A stretch of DNA of 15,349 nucleotides from Synura sp. LO234KE (Eukaryota; Sar; Synurophyceae; Synurales; Mallomonadaceae): contig VKHC01000214.1 of assembly GCA_015143735.1 (NCBI GenBank), positions 1-15,349 of the forward strand, written 5' to 3'. Positions 7,558 to 15,349 of this stretch are shown in pieces. The position numbers were made by a program, and so were the translations under genes. Below the pieces are notes generated by a model. It was not told the DNA's origin. It saw nothing but the letters and a program-made list of their open reading frames with translations, and ran no database searches. How positions within the stretch are numbered: the first letter of the stretch is position 1; every line of letters begins with the position of its first letter.

Positions 7558-9750
7558 GTCCTCAAACTTATAGATTCGTCCGTGTCTCCTAAGTTGCTGA
7601 ATAAAAAAATTAGTAGTTCAGCCTACAGAAACAATTTCGTCAGCGCTTCGGAAGTCCGTTTCTGGCCTGAATTGGGAGATCAGATCGACCTCCAAATGGC
7701 TCCTGCTGTTATCTCGAGTCAGATTAACCCAGCTCGGGACGAAACATCGCAATTTTCGGGAAATAATTGTTTTTGTGACGAACCCCAAAATTTTCAGCTC
7801 GCACACAATATCTGCTGCTCCAGACTCGGACTGAATTAGAAAATCAGAGTGGCTCCTGCTGTCAACTTGAGCCAGATTAACCCAGATCGGGACAAAATAT
7901 CGCAATTTTCGGGAAATAGTTATTTTTATGCTGAACCCCAAATTTTCAGCTCGCTTGCTCCTACAGACTCTTCCAACAATCCTATAAAATTGGGGACACA
8001 TCAAGGGACAGATTCGCATACTTTTCCATCTCGCCTAGCTGGTGCAAATAGGCGCACCGATGAAATCGCATACCGCGACGATTTTCCATTTCTCAGCTAC
8101 TCTGCCAATTTGTCTACTGTTGACGCTGATGCTCTCCTTACGACTCAATTGACCGCGCTGTATTTCCCCTCGGTTAATTATCAGCAGTATCTCAACTTTT
8201 CTCTGCGCTTAGATTGCACCTCTCCGCACCTTTTTCAGTGAACTCTTCATGATGCTCGTGCGCCAACACTGGAAATTTTGTCCACTCTTGCACACCAAGT
8301 TCTTCCCTTCAAACCGTGTCCTGGCTTACGAGAACTGCTAAAACAGGAACGTCGTCGTCAATTACGATCAGCAGTAGCCTTACCCAAGGCTGTGGTGCGG
8401 CGGGAAACATGGCGAACCCGACTAGAAACAGACAGGGTCCATTCTAGGGCCCTGAGTGATTCTCTTCGGCTTCGGGTCAGACTCTTCCTGCGGATTCCCA
8501 CTGTGGCAAATGCATAATCTCCAGCTCTTTCTCTCCAACTGTCAGGTACAGAACGGCTCGGATTCATCATCTAAGCTCTCTTACCCTTCTATATCTTCCC
8601 CTTGCCCAGCTTTAACCTCCCAGACTCCAGCTGCAATGGCATTCCACTCTTGCCATTGAGGTTTTGTCGGTTTGGTTCTTGGCAACCTCCGTATACGGGG
8701 AATGAGTGCGCTTGGCCTGTCTCATCAGTGGCCTCAACAGCGAGCCTCCTCATATCGTGTCCTCTATGTACCCAGCGCCTTGTTATGTAACATTATCATT
8801 CACTTTTCTGCTTCTCCAGAAGTTCTCAAGAATTATCCCGACTTGGCCGCGACAGAAACCTTCACTCTGGAAGTCCGCATCTGCCCGCTGCTCTCCTTAA
8901 CCATTCCCGCCTAGCCATTCTACCATCGCTCTTACTTACGTCTCGCGTCCTCTTTTCATCTGAAGCTCTCCAACTATTTTGTCCCCGCCTGCTACCGATT
9001 TGCTGCTCCCCTGGAACTGCGTTTCTGAATTTCCTTGATTTTTGGACTCGAGCTCTCATAGATGAATTGGAGTGTCCTGTTCTTAGTGCAGGGGGTTTTG
9101 AAAATTTCTTGTATCCGCTGTGGGACGAAGTGATAGGTCTGACGTGGCAAGCGGCTTTTGCGTCGGTCGCTACTTGCTCCGTTCCTGGGATCACTTTACC
9201 GCTTCGTCTGTCTCCGACACTCTTTGGCAAGACCCCAACGATCTCCTTCAGTGAGCAGCTCTGGCGTACCTCTGGGACGCTTCATCCTCCCCGACTCTTC
9301 CGTCCTGTGGACAGAGTTTTAATCGCGGTCCCTCCGGCTCGTATGGAGGCCTCTCCACCGCAGCCCGCGCCTGTAGGTTTGGCATCCTGGACCCGCTCTC
9401 CTATTCGTCGCGAACGTCGCCATAGGATTTTTCGCTTGGTGTTCTTCGGACGTTCCCAAGACTTTAGTGTAGTTGAACGATGGTTAACCGGGCACGGCCC
9501 GCCCACTGATTTTTTCCGCTTTGTCCTGCACATGTGGTCGGTTATGCTTGCATTCTGCTGGCTCGAATTTGAGGCGGGTGACATTGTAGCATACTAATAT
9601 TTCTGCTGGGGAGGCTTGTCAGCCCACCGGCAGTGGGTATTGTCCCCCTCCCCTTGCTCCCACTCGGTGCTACGGGACTTGCAACATTGTTCATTGGAGC
9701 TAGTTTTATGTGGAAATCTTATTACTCCCTTCTATCTTTCTGTTCCATAA
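7558..9750 (+). pseudogene. Decayed long reading frame of unknown function (731 codons, six internal stops)
   Basis: I do not recognise this product. Frame 1 runs from 7558 to a TAA pair at 9748-9753 with internal stops only at 7837 (TAG), 8239 (TGA), 8515, 8572, 8788 and 9595 (all TAA). Chance would give roughly one stop per 20 codons. No frameshift is needed to keep the frame open. The product starts with a 51-residue tandem repeat (see 7640-7960), then has a Leu/Arg-rich part (8242-8514) and a Leu/Pro-rich part (8791-9060). A 176-codon segment (9067-9597) is free of stops; it includes FENFLYPLWDEVIGLTWQ and an Arg-rich strand RHRIFRLVFFGR. No catalytic motif, CCHC knuckle or signal peptide was identified. 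It could be a retroelement Gag/ORF1 or a dead host gene. Confidence 0.6.
7640..7960 (+). repeat. In-frame tandem duplication, 153-bp (51-codon) period
   Basis: TGGCTCCTGCTGT starts at 7697 and again at 7850, 153 bp later. Both are followed by a similar block ending CGCAATTTTCGGGAAATA and then a CCCAAA-ATTTTCAGCTCG block. The copies have diverged by scattered substitutions. 153 is a multiple of three, and both copies read in frame 1 as M/V-A-P-A-V-x-x-S-Q-I-N-P-x-R-D-x-x-S-Q-F. The duplication is therefore part of the encoded protein of the 7558-9750 frame. Confidence 0.9.
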
Positions 9751-9849
9751 TAACTAACTACCTGATTTTCTGAAAAATAGGCTTAAGCATAATTGAACCA
9801 ACTTGGATTATGGGAATTGTCGGAGTCGCAAAAACGTAGCGCGGGAAGT

Positions 9850-10109
9850 GTCAACCACGAATCCCCATCGGAATCACTTCATAATACGATCACTATAAAT
9901 TCAAGTGTGGTAACGAGTTGGTTTTGTACTGGTGAGTAAGAGGAAGGTAAGCCTTCGTTCGACTATTTCATACTGCATTTATACAAAAATGCACGCAGAA
10001 TGTCTAATATATCAGAGCCCCCATGTACCAACTGGCAAGCCTCGTAACTGAGTGGGGAAGGGGGAGAACGCTCCCCTTTAAGCGTAGTAAAATCATTCCC
10101 CGGGGATGA
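9850..10109 (-). repeat. LINE family 3' UTR, copy A
   Basis: Homologous to 11797-12199. Matching blocks on the + strand: ATAATACGATCACT near 9890 against ATAATACAATCACT near 11871; TTTTGTACTGG-GAGTA near 9922 against TTTTGTGCTGG-GAGTA near 11912; CCATGTACCAACTGG near 10021 against CCATCTACCAAGTGG near 12131; and GATTAGTACGCCAC near 10108 against GATTAGTCACCAAC near 12198. Over the first block of about 75 bp I count roughly 70-75 percent identity by eye. Copy A is about 150 bp shorter. Confidence 0.72.
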
Positions 10110-10301
10110 TTAGTACGCCACTACATATCCCCAGCTATACAGAAGGGGACGCGCGTACCACCCCCGGGGGAAGAACTTCATACAATGGGACCAAAGAGGG
10201 TGGTCATGCATGCAATTGCAGAAGTGATGAAGCAAGAAAGTGCTCCGAACACCGGCGGTGATAGTAGCACGGGTATATGGGAACAGTATAACAATTGAAA
10301 T
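10110..10301 (-). pseudogene. LINE relic A: ORF C-terminal tail
   Basis: Open on the - strand from 10301 to the TAA at 10110-10112 (64 codons with stop), following a TGA at 10302-10304. The end reads HPLWSHCMKFFPRG, then WYARP, and finally VVAY before the stop. Relic B has QPLLWR…, NYALP and VVGD before its stop, so the order and spacing of W, YA-x-P and terminal VV are shared. In both copies the homologous 3' UTR starts directly after. The function of this tail is unknown. Confidence 0.6.
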
Positions 10302-10824
10302 TCATGGCGCGAAAATGCAGACCGCCACTTTGACCTATAAACCAGAAAGGCAAAAGAGAGGACAAGCTCCGTAGTGGAAACCTTCCGAGTGCGTCAATCT
10401 GATTGAAGAGCAATTTCAAAAGAGCTATGAACAACGATTGCACGGGAGGAATCATGACAAGGCAGGGAGGATCCACCACGAAGTGTCTCGGGTAGTCACA
10501 AGTGCTTCCCGAGTAACGAATGCAAAGGCTAACCCATGCATACCAAAGACATCTTATGATGCGGATCCTCCACTAGCGCCGAGCTTTGCTGGCTACCGGG
10601 TGGGGTTGCCACACAGGTGCCGAGCCCTCTAGTACGGGTTCTTTTTACCGCCCGAAAGTGTTTGCTGTATTTGAGAGGTCCGTAGGTTCTGTAGCTGATG
10701 TCAAGCATCATTCCAGAAGCGATCAATGCAGCGATCATTTAGTCCCATAACGGAATGACAACAGTATCCCAAAGTACTGGACCTAAAAGCTCGATGAGAC
10801 CACAGTTCTTCAGGGAGAAATACC

Positions 10825-11115
10825 TCAGGCAGAGCCTCGGGTCATGGCATGTGTAGCACCTGTGAGCTGCTTGAGATAGGACAGCAATCCTAGGTGCTTG
10901 GTGACAATGACGGAAGAGAATTCCGAAAATACTTGGGGATGATATTGCGCCTTTGTTTGAATCAGGAGGGCGTTAGGGCACACCCGCCTTTGTTCCACTA
11001 GCGCTGCCTTAACGGACGCATTCCAAACATGGCTGGCACTTTCAGGGATATTCTCTGCTGCTGACAGAATTCTACTTCCTCGGAGCCATAAGAGCTGATC
11101 GTAGCGATTAATTGT
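10825..11115 (-). pseudogene. LINE relic A: pre-finger and Cys/His-finger region
   Basis: A 97-codon frame without an ATG start, open on the - strand from 11115 down to TGA at 10825-10827. It includes RYDQLLWLRGSRILSAAE and SHVWNASVKAALVEQRR, a protein-like composition in otherwise AT-rich DNA. Around 10900 the meaningful reading moves to another - frame, which gives RHCHQAP and then HRCYTCHDPRLC. The spacing H-x-C-x8-C in that segment is identical to HTCRLFQHLLLC in relic B, supporting a shared zinc finger of the kind found C-terminal to RT in many LINEs. That second frame continues as YFSLKNCGLIELLGPVLWD to a TAA at 10739-10741. Confidence 0.5.
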
Positions 11116-11796
11116 TTATCAGCTACAAAGCTCAAAGCCGATCCAAAATCTGATTCCCTGTCATCCTCGGCAGACAGAATGAAACAAAAAAATAATAGTT
11201 ATTGTCTGCTCCAAAGATGGGATTCTTCAAAGTGGGAAGGGTGGGACAGAATTGAGGGCTGGAGTGCTTTTGCCAAATTGAAAACCTAAAGTGGCGGAAA
11301 TTGGAAAATGGAACATCGCAGAATTTTAAAATAAAGAGTTGGAATCCATTTCCCATGTGCTCCAACCCTAATTTTTTTGAGAAAATTGTCCTGGGCCTAA
11401 AGTCGGGTCCGGGAGCAATTGTACAGAAGAAACTTAAAATTTTTATCCCTGTCAGCATTATGTTGGCTTGAGGTCTACAATACCTGCGCCTTCAGGAATA
11501 CTCTTGAATTCATTTCTCTGTGACGGTTTCTATCTTGGATAGTTTGGAAACACCGGACGTACAGTTTGCAATTTTCCATCTTGCAGCTCATGCTATAAGG
11601 CGGGAGTATTGTCGCCTGCACTTTTGAAGACTTAGGTAACGTATATATAGAGGCCACTAGGAAATCTGAGGCAAAGCTACTAAGACACCGAGCAGTAAAA
11701 GACCTAGATATGTTTTAGTACAGTCATGCAAGACACGTTTTAAAAACTAAATACTTTCAGGATGAATGCAGGAAGAGTCTTCAATGTGGTTTTGAA
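11116..11796. other. Unassigned segment between the two LINE relics
   Basis: No recognised feature. A 109-codon - strand open frame (11132-11458) is rich in Phe, Asn and Lys and matches no family I know. Its composition follows the local AT content, so I do not call it a gene. A TATATATAG word near 11642 is not supported as a promoter by anything around it. Confidence 0.5.
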
Positions 11797-12199
11797 GCTG
11801 CGAATTCCCTATTGGAATGATTCATCTAAGTCAGGTGAATTTACTCATAAATTTCGATAATTTATGAAACATAATACAATCACTCTGAATCGAAATGTGC
11901 TCACATATTTGTTTTGTGCTGGCGAGTATGTAGAAAGGGAAGCCCTTCGTACAAGTAGTGATCATTCGTATTTATTTTGATTTTCTTTGTTACGTTTGCT
12001 TGAGGAGCTTATAATGATTCGACAGGATTGCTGAAAATCCAACAGTTAATTACATATTGTCAGAACGAGAGAAACAGGAACAAGGTAAATAACCCCAACC
12101 AAAAACGACTACGTGTGTAGAAAACCACCCTCCATCTACCAAGTGGAGAGTCCCGTGACCGAGTAGTGGAAAAACCAGATGTCACAACCGGGAAAGTGA
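11797..12199 (-). repeat. LINE family 3' UTR, copy B
   Basis: Homologous to 9850-10109 in several collinear blocks (see that entry). Copy B has additional sequence, including an A/T-rich insert at ~11825-11868 (with AAATTTCGATAATTTATG) between the outer GAATTCCCTATTGGAATGA block and the ATAATACAATCACT block. No poly-A or simple-repeat tail was recognised beyond 11797. Confidence 0.7.
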
Positions 12200-12475
12200 T
12201 TAGTCACCAACAACGAGGTGCATATTATAGTCATGAGCAGGGAGAGCATAATTAGGATGAGGACGAAAGCGTTTAGCGAGGCGACGGAAAAAGGCACGCC
12301 AAAGCAAGGGCTGGCGTGGGTCGAAGGGTGGCGCCTCAGACGGCCACGCGCAGGGGTAGCCGAGGTCCAGCTCCGTGACGGAGGACGGGTGGAACGCGGT
12401 GGTACTGCATGCTGGCTCCGGGAGGTAGGGGCCAAGGGTAGGCGTTGTTGCGTCATGAGATGAGGATCCACGCAC
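12200..12475 (-). pseudogene. LINE relic B: ORF C-terminal tail
   Basis: About 91 codons on the - strand ending with TAA at 12200-12202. Pro-rich, with a QPLLWRAFFRRLAKRFRP stretch, NYALP, and a terminal VVGD. The last ~35 residues resemble the tail of relic A. It continues the RNase H reading after a frame change near 12475. The overlapping - frame 12136-12471 runs through the natural stop into the UTR and is treated as a shadow. Confidence 0.55.
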
Positions 12476-12953
12476 CCCCTAGCTTCAAGGCAATCTGCGC
12501 ATTCCCTGGGGCTAACCCCCGAAAAAGGTTAGCCGAGTTGGTGTGTACCGGGGTCCACGAGATAGAGATGGAGTTGTTACGTTTTACCTGGTCAAGGAGG
12601 ACATTTATCCGAGAGATAATGTGCCTGTTAGCAACCGGTTTAATGGCACGAGTTGCAAACAACTTCACACAATAATCGCTGTCGGAGACGATGTTGTAAC
12701 ACGGGGAGGTTGCCGGATCCAGGGACTAGTTTGCGCCGCTTCTGGATCCAGTCGAGGGCGTGGTATATGGCACTAAGTTCCCCGGTGTTGCTCGTGGCTC
12801 TCCGGGCACCAAGCCAATTAGGTCCGGAAGGGGACGTGGACACTGGGCCCCATATTGCTAGAGTGTCCGCTCCGTCCGGGAAGGTGATGTAAAGGCCAAC
12901 TACTGGCCATTCCCTTAACCCTCTTCCCTTAACTCTGACAGGCCAGTACTAAA
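12453..12953 (-). pseudogene. LINE relic B: RNase HI domain (frame-broken)
   Basis: Follows the HBD directly. In one - frame (~12953-12720): LGARRATSNTGELSAIYHAL then DWI, the RNase HI motif with the catalytic Glu in T-N-T-G-E-L-x-A. In a second frame (~12720-12453): CYNIVSDSDYCVKLF, with the catalytic Asp in SDS, then NRHIISRINVLLDQV and ISISWTPVHTNS, with the catalytic His in the V-H-T motif. The first catalytic Asp (usually in a D-G motif before 12900) is not visible, and the last one is not convincing in GNAQIALKLGGA. Two frame changes and these losses mark it as dead. It would have removed RNA from the RNA/DNA hybrid during element copying. Confidence 0.8.
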
Positions 12954-13024
12954 CAATATCCTTACACTGAAAAGGAAGGCCGCAGGATCATCAAACAGGG
13001 GGTCCCCAGGTCTCGTGGACTTGG

Positions 13025-13830
13025 TCACATGTATTTTTCAGCCTTCTTCCTGGTGGAGAATCTCGTCGCGTCAGCATGGGTCCCTACCGTTTGAGGTTGA
13101 GCCTCTCTCCAGGAGGTGTAAATACCGGGAACATGGCCGAGTCGGACTGCATAGTAGACCGTGGGGGCGGGGGCCGCGGAAGTATGACGCTTGAAACACC
13201 AACGCTGTAAGGTTCGGAGGAGGACAGGGTTGGCTTCGGGTGTGCGGGAGAGGGCTATGTGGTAAGCTGCTTGTTGACGAGCAGCCCAAATGATGTCAAT
13301 CCTGTTGACCAAGTGCTTGCTCAGAGCGAGAAGGCTTTCGCTCAGCGCTGGCACAGAGTCAGTAGGTTGGATCACCTGGTCGAGTTGGTTGATCTGTGAC
13401 GTCTTCCAATTCCCCACGCAGATACGATGACCATCTTCTTCTTGAACAAGTCGCAGTAAAGCCGGAAAAAGACGCCTGTCGAGGTCATTCAGAAGAGGGG
13501 CCGTTGGCAGAAGAGCGTCAGACTCAGCCCGAGCTTGACACAGAAGGAGATGTTGGAAAAGTCGACAGGTGTGATCGTAGGTGTCTTCCACCACACTGGT
13601 GTCAGAAACACACAGTTGACAGGTGAGCAGAGACGCCCGTTCAGTGTCGGTCTTGGCTCCTTTGCTGGCATTGTGGCCCACCGTCCAGTGCCTTTCATGG
13701 AGGAGGCGTTCATAGTGGCCCCGGGCGCCCACGGATTTGCTAGAGAGATTGAGAACTTTGGCTGCGAAGCGTAGCGTGACATCTTGCCAGCGGGGAGGGT
13801 ACTGCCGGGAGGCGCGATCTTGGTCACGGG
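13025..13830 (-). pseudogene. LINE relic B: Cys/His finger and hybrid-binding (viroplasmin-type) domain
   Basis: Genuine reading in this frame begins about 13830; its open part above that is a shadow. An Arg/Trp-rich lead (RWQDVTLRFAAKVL, then GHYERLLHERHWTVG) precedes CQLC (Cys at ~13621 and 13612) and HTCRLFQHLLLC. Together these give C-x2-C…H-x-C…C, a zinc-binding region like those after RT in LINEs. At the end, VYYAVRLGHVPGIYTSWREA and then TRFSTRKKAEKYM (13025-13156) match the RNase H1 N-terminal hybrid-binding domain: YYAV-x-x-G-x-x-x-GIY-x-x-W-x-E, with the terminal K-x-A-E-x-Y. That domain binds RNA/DNA hybrids and normally precedes RNase HI, which is what follows here. The stop is at 13022-13024, and another frame continues. 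Confidence 0.8.
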
Positions 13831-14625
13831 CAAGTTGAGCTTCCGCTCCTTCACATCCAGAACTGGTGCTTCTAGGGGGACAAGAACCATGGATTCGGTG
13901 AACAGGTCTACCCAGACCCAGCGGTTGAGAAAAAAGTCGGCAGGAATACAGTTGGAGAGTGAGAGGACCTGGATAGGATCCTCCCGGAATTGCATGCCGT
14001 AAATGGTGTTGAATAATTTGCTCTGAGAGAGGCCCGAAATGGCGTAGGCCGACGCTAGCGCCATGTTGAGAGCGGGCCCAGAGAGGGACCGCGAGATGAG
14101 ATCCGACGGCGTGGCAGCGTAACAAAGGAGTCTGGACGGGGGGAGATGGAGGTGGGCAGCATCGAAAAGACGCTCCACAACTTCATTCGAGAAGGTAACT
14201 GGCGGAGCCCGAAAAGAGTTGACGAGAGACTGATCTGGATGATATATGACCAAGTCACCGACATCCGCCTCAGGGTCGGTCTCCCATAAGCCCCGTAAGA
14301 CGCCAGCAAGAAGGAGAGCTTCAGAGGTTGGGCGGGTGTCTGTAGATGGTATTTCCCCTAGATAGAGAGTAGGAACCCACGTGGCATGATCATTGTGAAG
14401 GTTGTCCATGCTCGACAGAGGAGGGAGCAAATCAGAGCGACACCAGTGGAGGTGACCAAGATGACGCAGGAGGCGCGCAGGGAGGACATCGAGAAAGGTC
14501 CAAAGACTTCCAGAAACCAGGAGGCCAGTTCAGTGGGACCACGAGAAAGCTGAGGGGGAGAAGTCTTGGTGATGACTGTCCGCACCGTTGGAGATAGGAC
14601 TGGATGAGAGAGCCGCCAGTGTCTG
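13815..14625 (-). pseudogene. LINE relic B: N-terminal piece, possibly a degenerate RNase H-like fold
   Basis: One - strand frame is open from ~14625 to ~13815 apart from a TGA at 14530-14532. Near 14370-14220 it reads LYLGEIPSTDTRPTSEALLL, then AGVLRGLW, then VIYHPDQSLVNSFRA. This resembles the RNase H pattern 'TS..AELlA…L' followed by 'iysDsqSlv', but the acidic residues are displaced or lost (ALL for AEL, HPD for SDS). Further on there are PSDLISRSLSGPALNMALA and a Trp-rich stretch. The frame's later part (to 13489) overlaps the better frame and is a shadow. The identification as an RNase H-like tether is a hypothesis; the coding character itself is clear. Confidence 0.5.
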
Positions 14626-15349
14626 TATTCAACAGGATTGAGAGGTTGACGATTTTAGCTTATGCAGGGGAGGATTACGAGATAATTTGAAGTACTAATG
14701 ACTCTTCCCTCACCGCATATTTCTGTGGCAATACTCGACTGACACGTGTACTGTGCCGTAGTGTACTCGTACTTGTTGCATTTGCCCTAGATTAATTCTC
14801 ATAAAATCTTGAAGTATTTGAGTCGTCAATGCGTGCTTAAGTGTGAAAATGGATTTCTTTGTGTTCTTACATTGGTATCATTATCAGCCACTTACTTACT
14901 AAGTGTCATAGTTTAGCGGTACCAAAATAAAACTTCAATTTCTAAAGTAAACTTACTGTTTCGGAAGTAATACTACAGTCTACGGCAGTACCACTAAAGT
15001 ACCAAAATTCTGTAGCCATCGCCAGACGTGGTGACTTCGTCAACTTTTAAATTGATACTTAAGCACACGTTTGACGGTGCCTTACTGGTACTTCAGGAAC
15101 ACTTTAACGGACAATAAATTTTGGTATAATGAGTGGCTATTTAAGATCAAGTCCAGATTAGCTTAGCTAGCCATAAGATCGTCGCCATTGAGCGATTCTA
15201 GATCCAAGTAGTAAATCGATATCACCATTACTACCAGCATAAATAGAAAATGAAGCCCGCAAATAATTTTCAACGAGTCTGCGAAAATAACACATATTAA
15301 AAATTAAGTCGTCCCAGTCGAGTCGGGCTTTAACCGTCACCGGACATAC
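14626..15349. other. AT-rich flank with an imperfect inverted repeat
   Basis: No coding frame or RNA gene recognised. CGTCAATGCGTGCTTAAGT at 14824-14842 is mirrored by ACTTAAGCACACGTTTGACG at 15057-15076. Outside these, CTTGAAGTA near 14812 is mirrored by TACTTCAGG near 15089. Several GGTAC / TACC-AAAATT words (14919, 14999, 15120) lie between or beyond. This could be a second, more decayed inverted-repeat element, but the arms fade quickly. Confidence 0.4.

Larger units (their letters stand above)
9850..11115 (-). mobile_element. LINE-type relic A (5'-truncated, internally shortened)
   Basis: Read on the - strand it holds a Cys/His-finger remnant (10825-11115 and the overlapping frame to ~10740). 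A ~440-bp section follows that I cannot align. It then has a C-terminal tail ending with a stop at 10110-10112, and a 3' UTR down to about 9850. Tail and UTR match relic B (11797-14625), so both belong to one family. From the finger to the stop A has about 750 bp where B has about 1370 bp, so the stretch carrying HBD and RNase H in B is mostly missing in A. No RT domain is present. The 5' limit near 11115 is where recognisable coding stops. Confidence 0.6.
11797..14625 (-). mobile_element. LINE-type relic B (5'-truncated): finger, hybrid-binding domain, RNase HI, 3' UTR
   Basis: The - strand reads, in order: an N-terminal piece with an RNase H-like look (14625 to ~13820), a Cys/His finger (~13540-13621), a hybrid-binding domain (13028-13156), RNase HI (12453-12945), a C-terminal tail (to 12200) and a 3' UTR (to about 11797). 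Frames change at about 13820, 13025, 12720 and 12475, and a TGA lies at 14530-14532. No RT domain lies upstream, where the sequence becomes AT-rich at ~14640, as expected from 5' truncation during target-primed insertion. No terminal repeats or integrase were found. A different class of retroelement carrying HBD-RNase HI remains possible. Confidence 0.68.

Noticed and set aside
7618-8019. 133-codon - strand open frame over the 153-bp duplication
   Set aside because: The same repeat reads better on the + strand in the frame that continues for 2 kb; the - frame ends without continuation.
8862-9584. Two long - strand open frames (8862-9230 and 9282-9584)
   Set aside because: They lie antisense to the + frame 7558-9750, are Arg/Lys/Ser-rich with few hydrophobic residues, and carry no motif; treated as shadows.
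11132-11458. - strand open frame of 108 residues between the LINE relics
   Set aside because: No motif, composition follows the local AT-rich sequence, and no link to the LINE frames on either side could be shown.
9780-12230. The two homologous ~260-400 bp blocks as LTRs of one - strand element
   Set aside because: Each lies directly after an ORF C-terminus, and the second follows coding that continues outside the pair; 3' UTRs of two LINE copies fit better.
13396-14002. Several + strand open frames of 72-79 codons
   Set aside because: Antisense to the LINE relic B coding frames, which carry recognisable motifs.
1-15349. CRISPR array, bacterial operon, tRNA or rRNA genes
   Set aside because: No regularly spaced identical repeats with unique spacers, no ribosome-binding-site/operon layout, and no recognisable tRNA or rRNA segment was seen on reading both strands.

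Overview
The window is eukaryotic, repeat-dominated DNA with no recognisable intact host gene. What can be read is a set of decayed retroelements in AT-rich spacer DNA. The evidence is a Ty1/copia-type polyprotein on the + strand with all domains in order, two related non-LTR (LINE-type) 3' halves on the - strand, a small inverted-repeat element, a diverged tandem-repeat block, and one long unidentified reading frame. The host lineage cannot be fixed from the sequence. The style of the copia and LINE proteins would suit an alga, oomycete or similar protist, but this is only an impression.

Layout. 1-4494 (+): copia relic read as Gag with zinc knuckle, protease, HHCC/integrase, proline-rich linker with a 27-bp minisatellite, reverse transcriptase and RNase H. 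Its reading is spread over several frames by about six frameshifts and three in-frame stops. 4495-5418: nothing recognised. 5419-5727: MITE-like element with ~120-bp imperfect inverted arms. 5986-6300: GT-rich low-complexity tract. 6690-7420: at least four diverged tandem units of ~170-200 bp. 7558-9750 (+): a single reading frame of 731 codons broken by only six internal stop codons and no visible frameshift, starting with an in-frame 51-codon duplication; product unknown.

9850-11115 (-): LINE relic A. 11797-14625 (-): LINE relic B, with a degenerate RNase H-like region, a Cys/His finger, a hybrid-binding (viroplasmin-type) domain, RNase HI and a C-terminal tail. A and B end in homologous C-termini and homologous 3' UTRs, so they are two 5'-truncated members of one family in the same orientation. 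14626-15349: AT-rich, with one imperfect inverted repeat.

No gene here is likely to make a full-length protein. The copia RT and RNase H segments are the best preserved and keep their catalytic acids. The most unusual items are the unidentified 7558-9750 frame, the HBD-RNase HI module of the LINE family, and the paired LINE ends.
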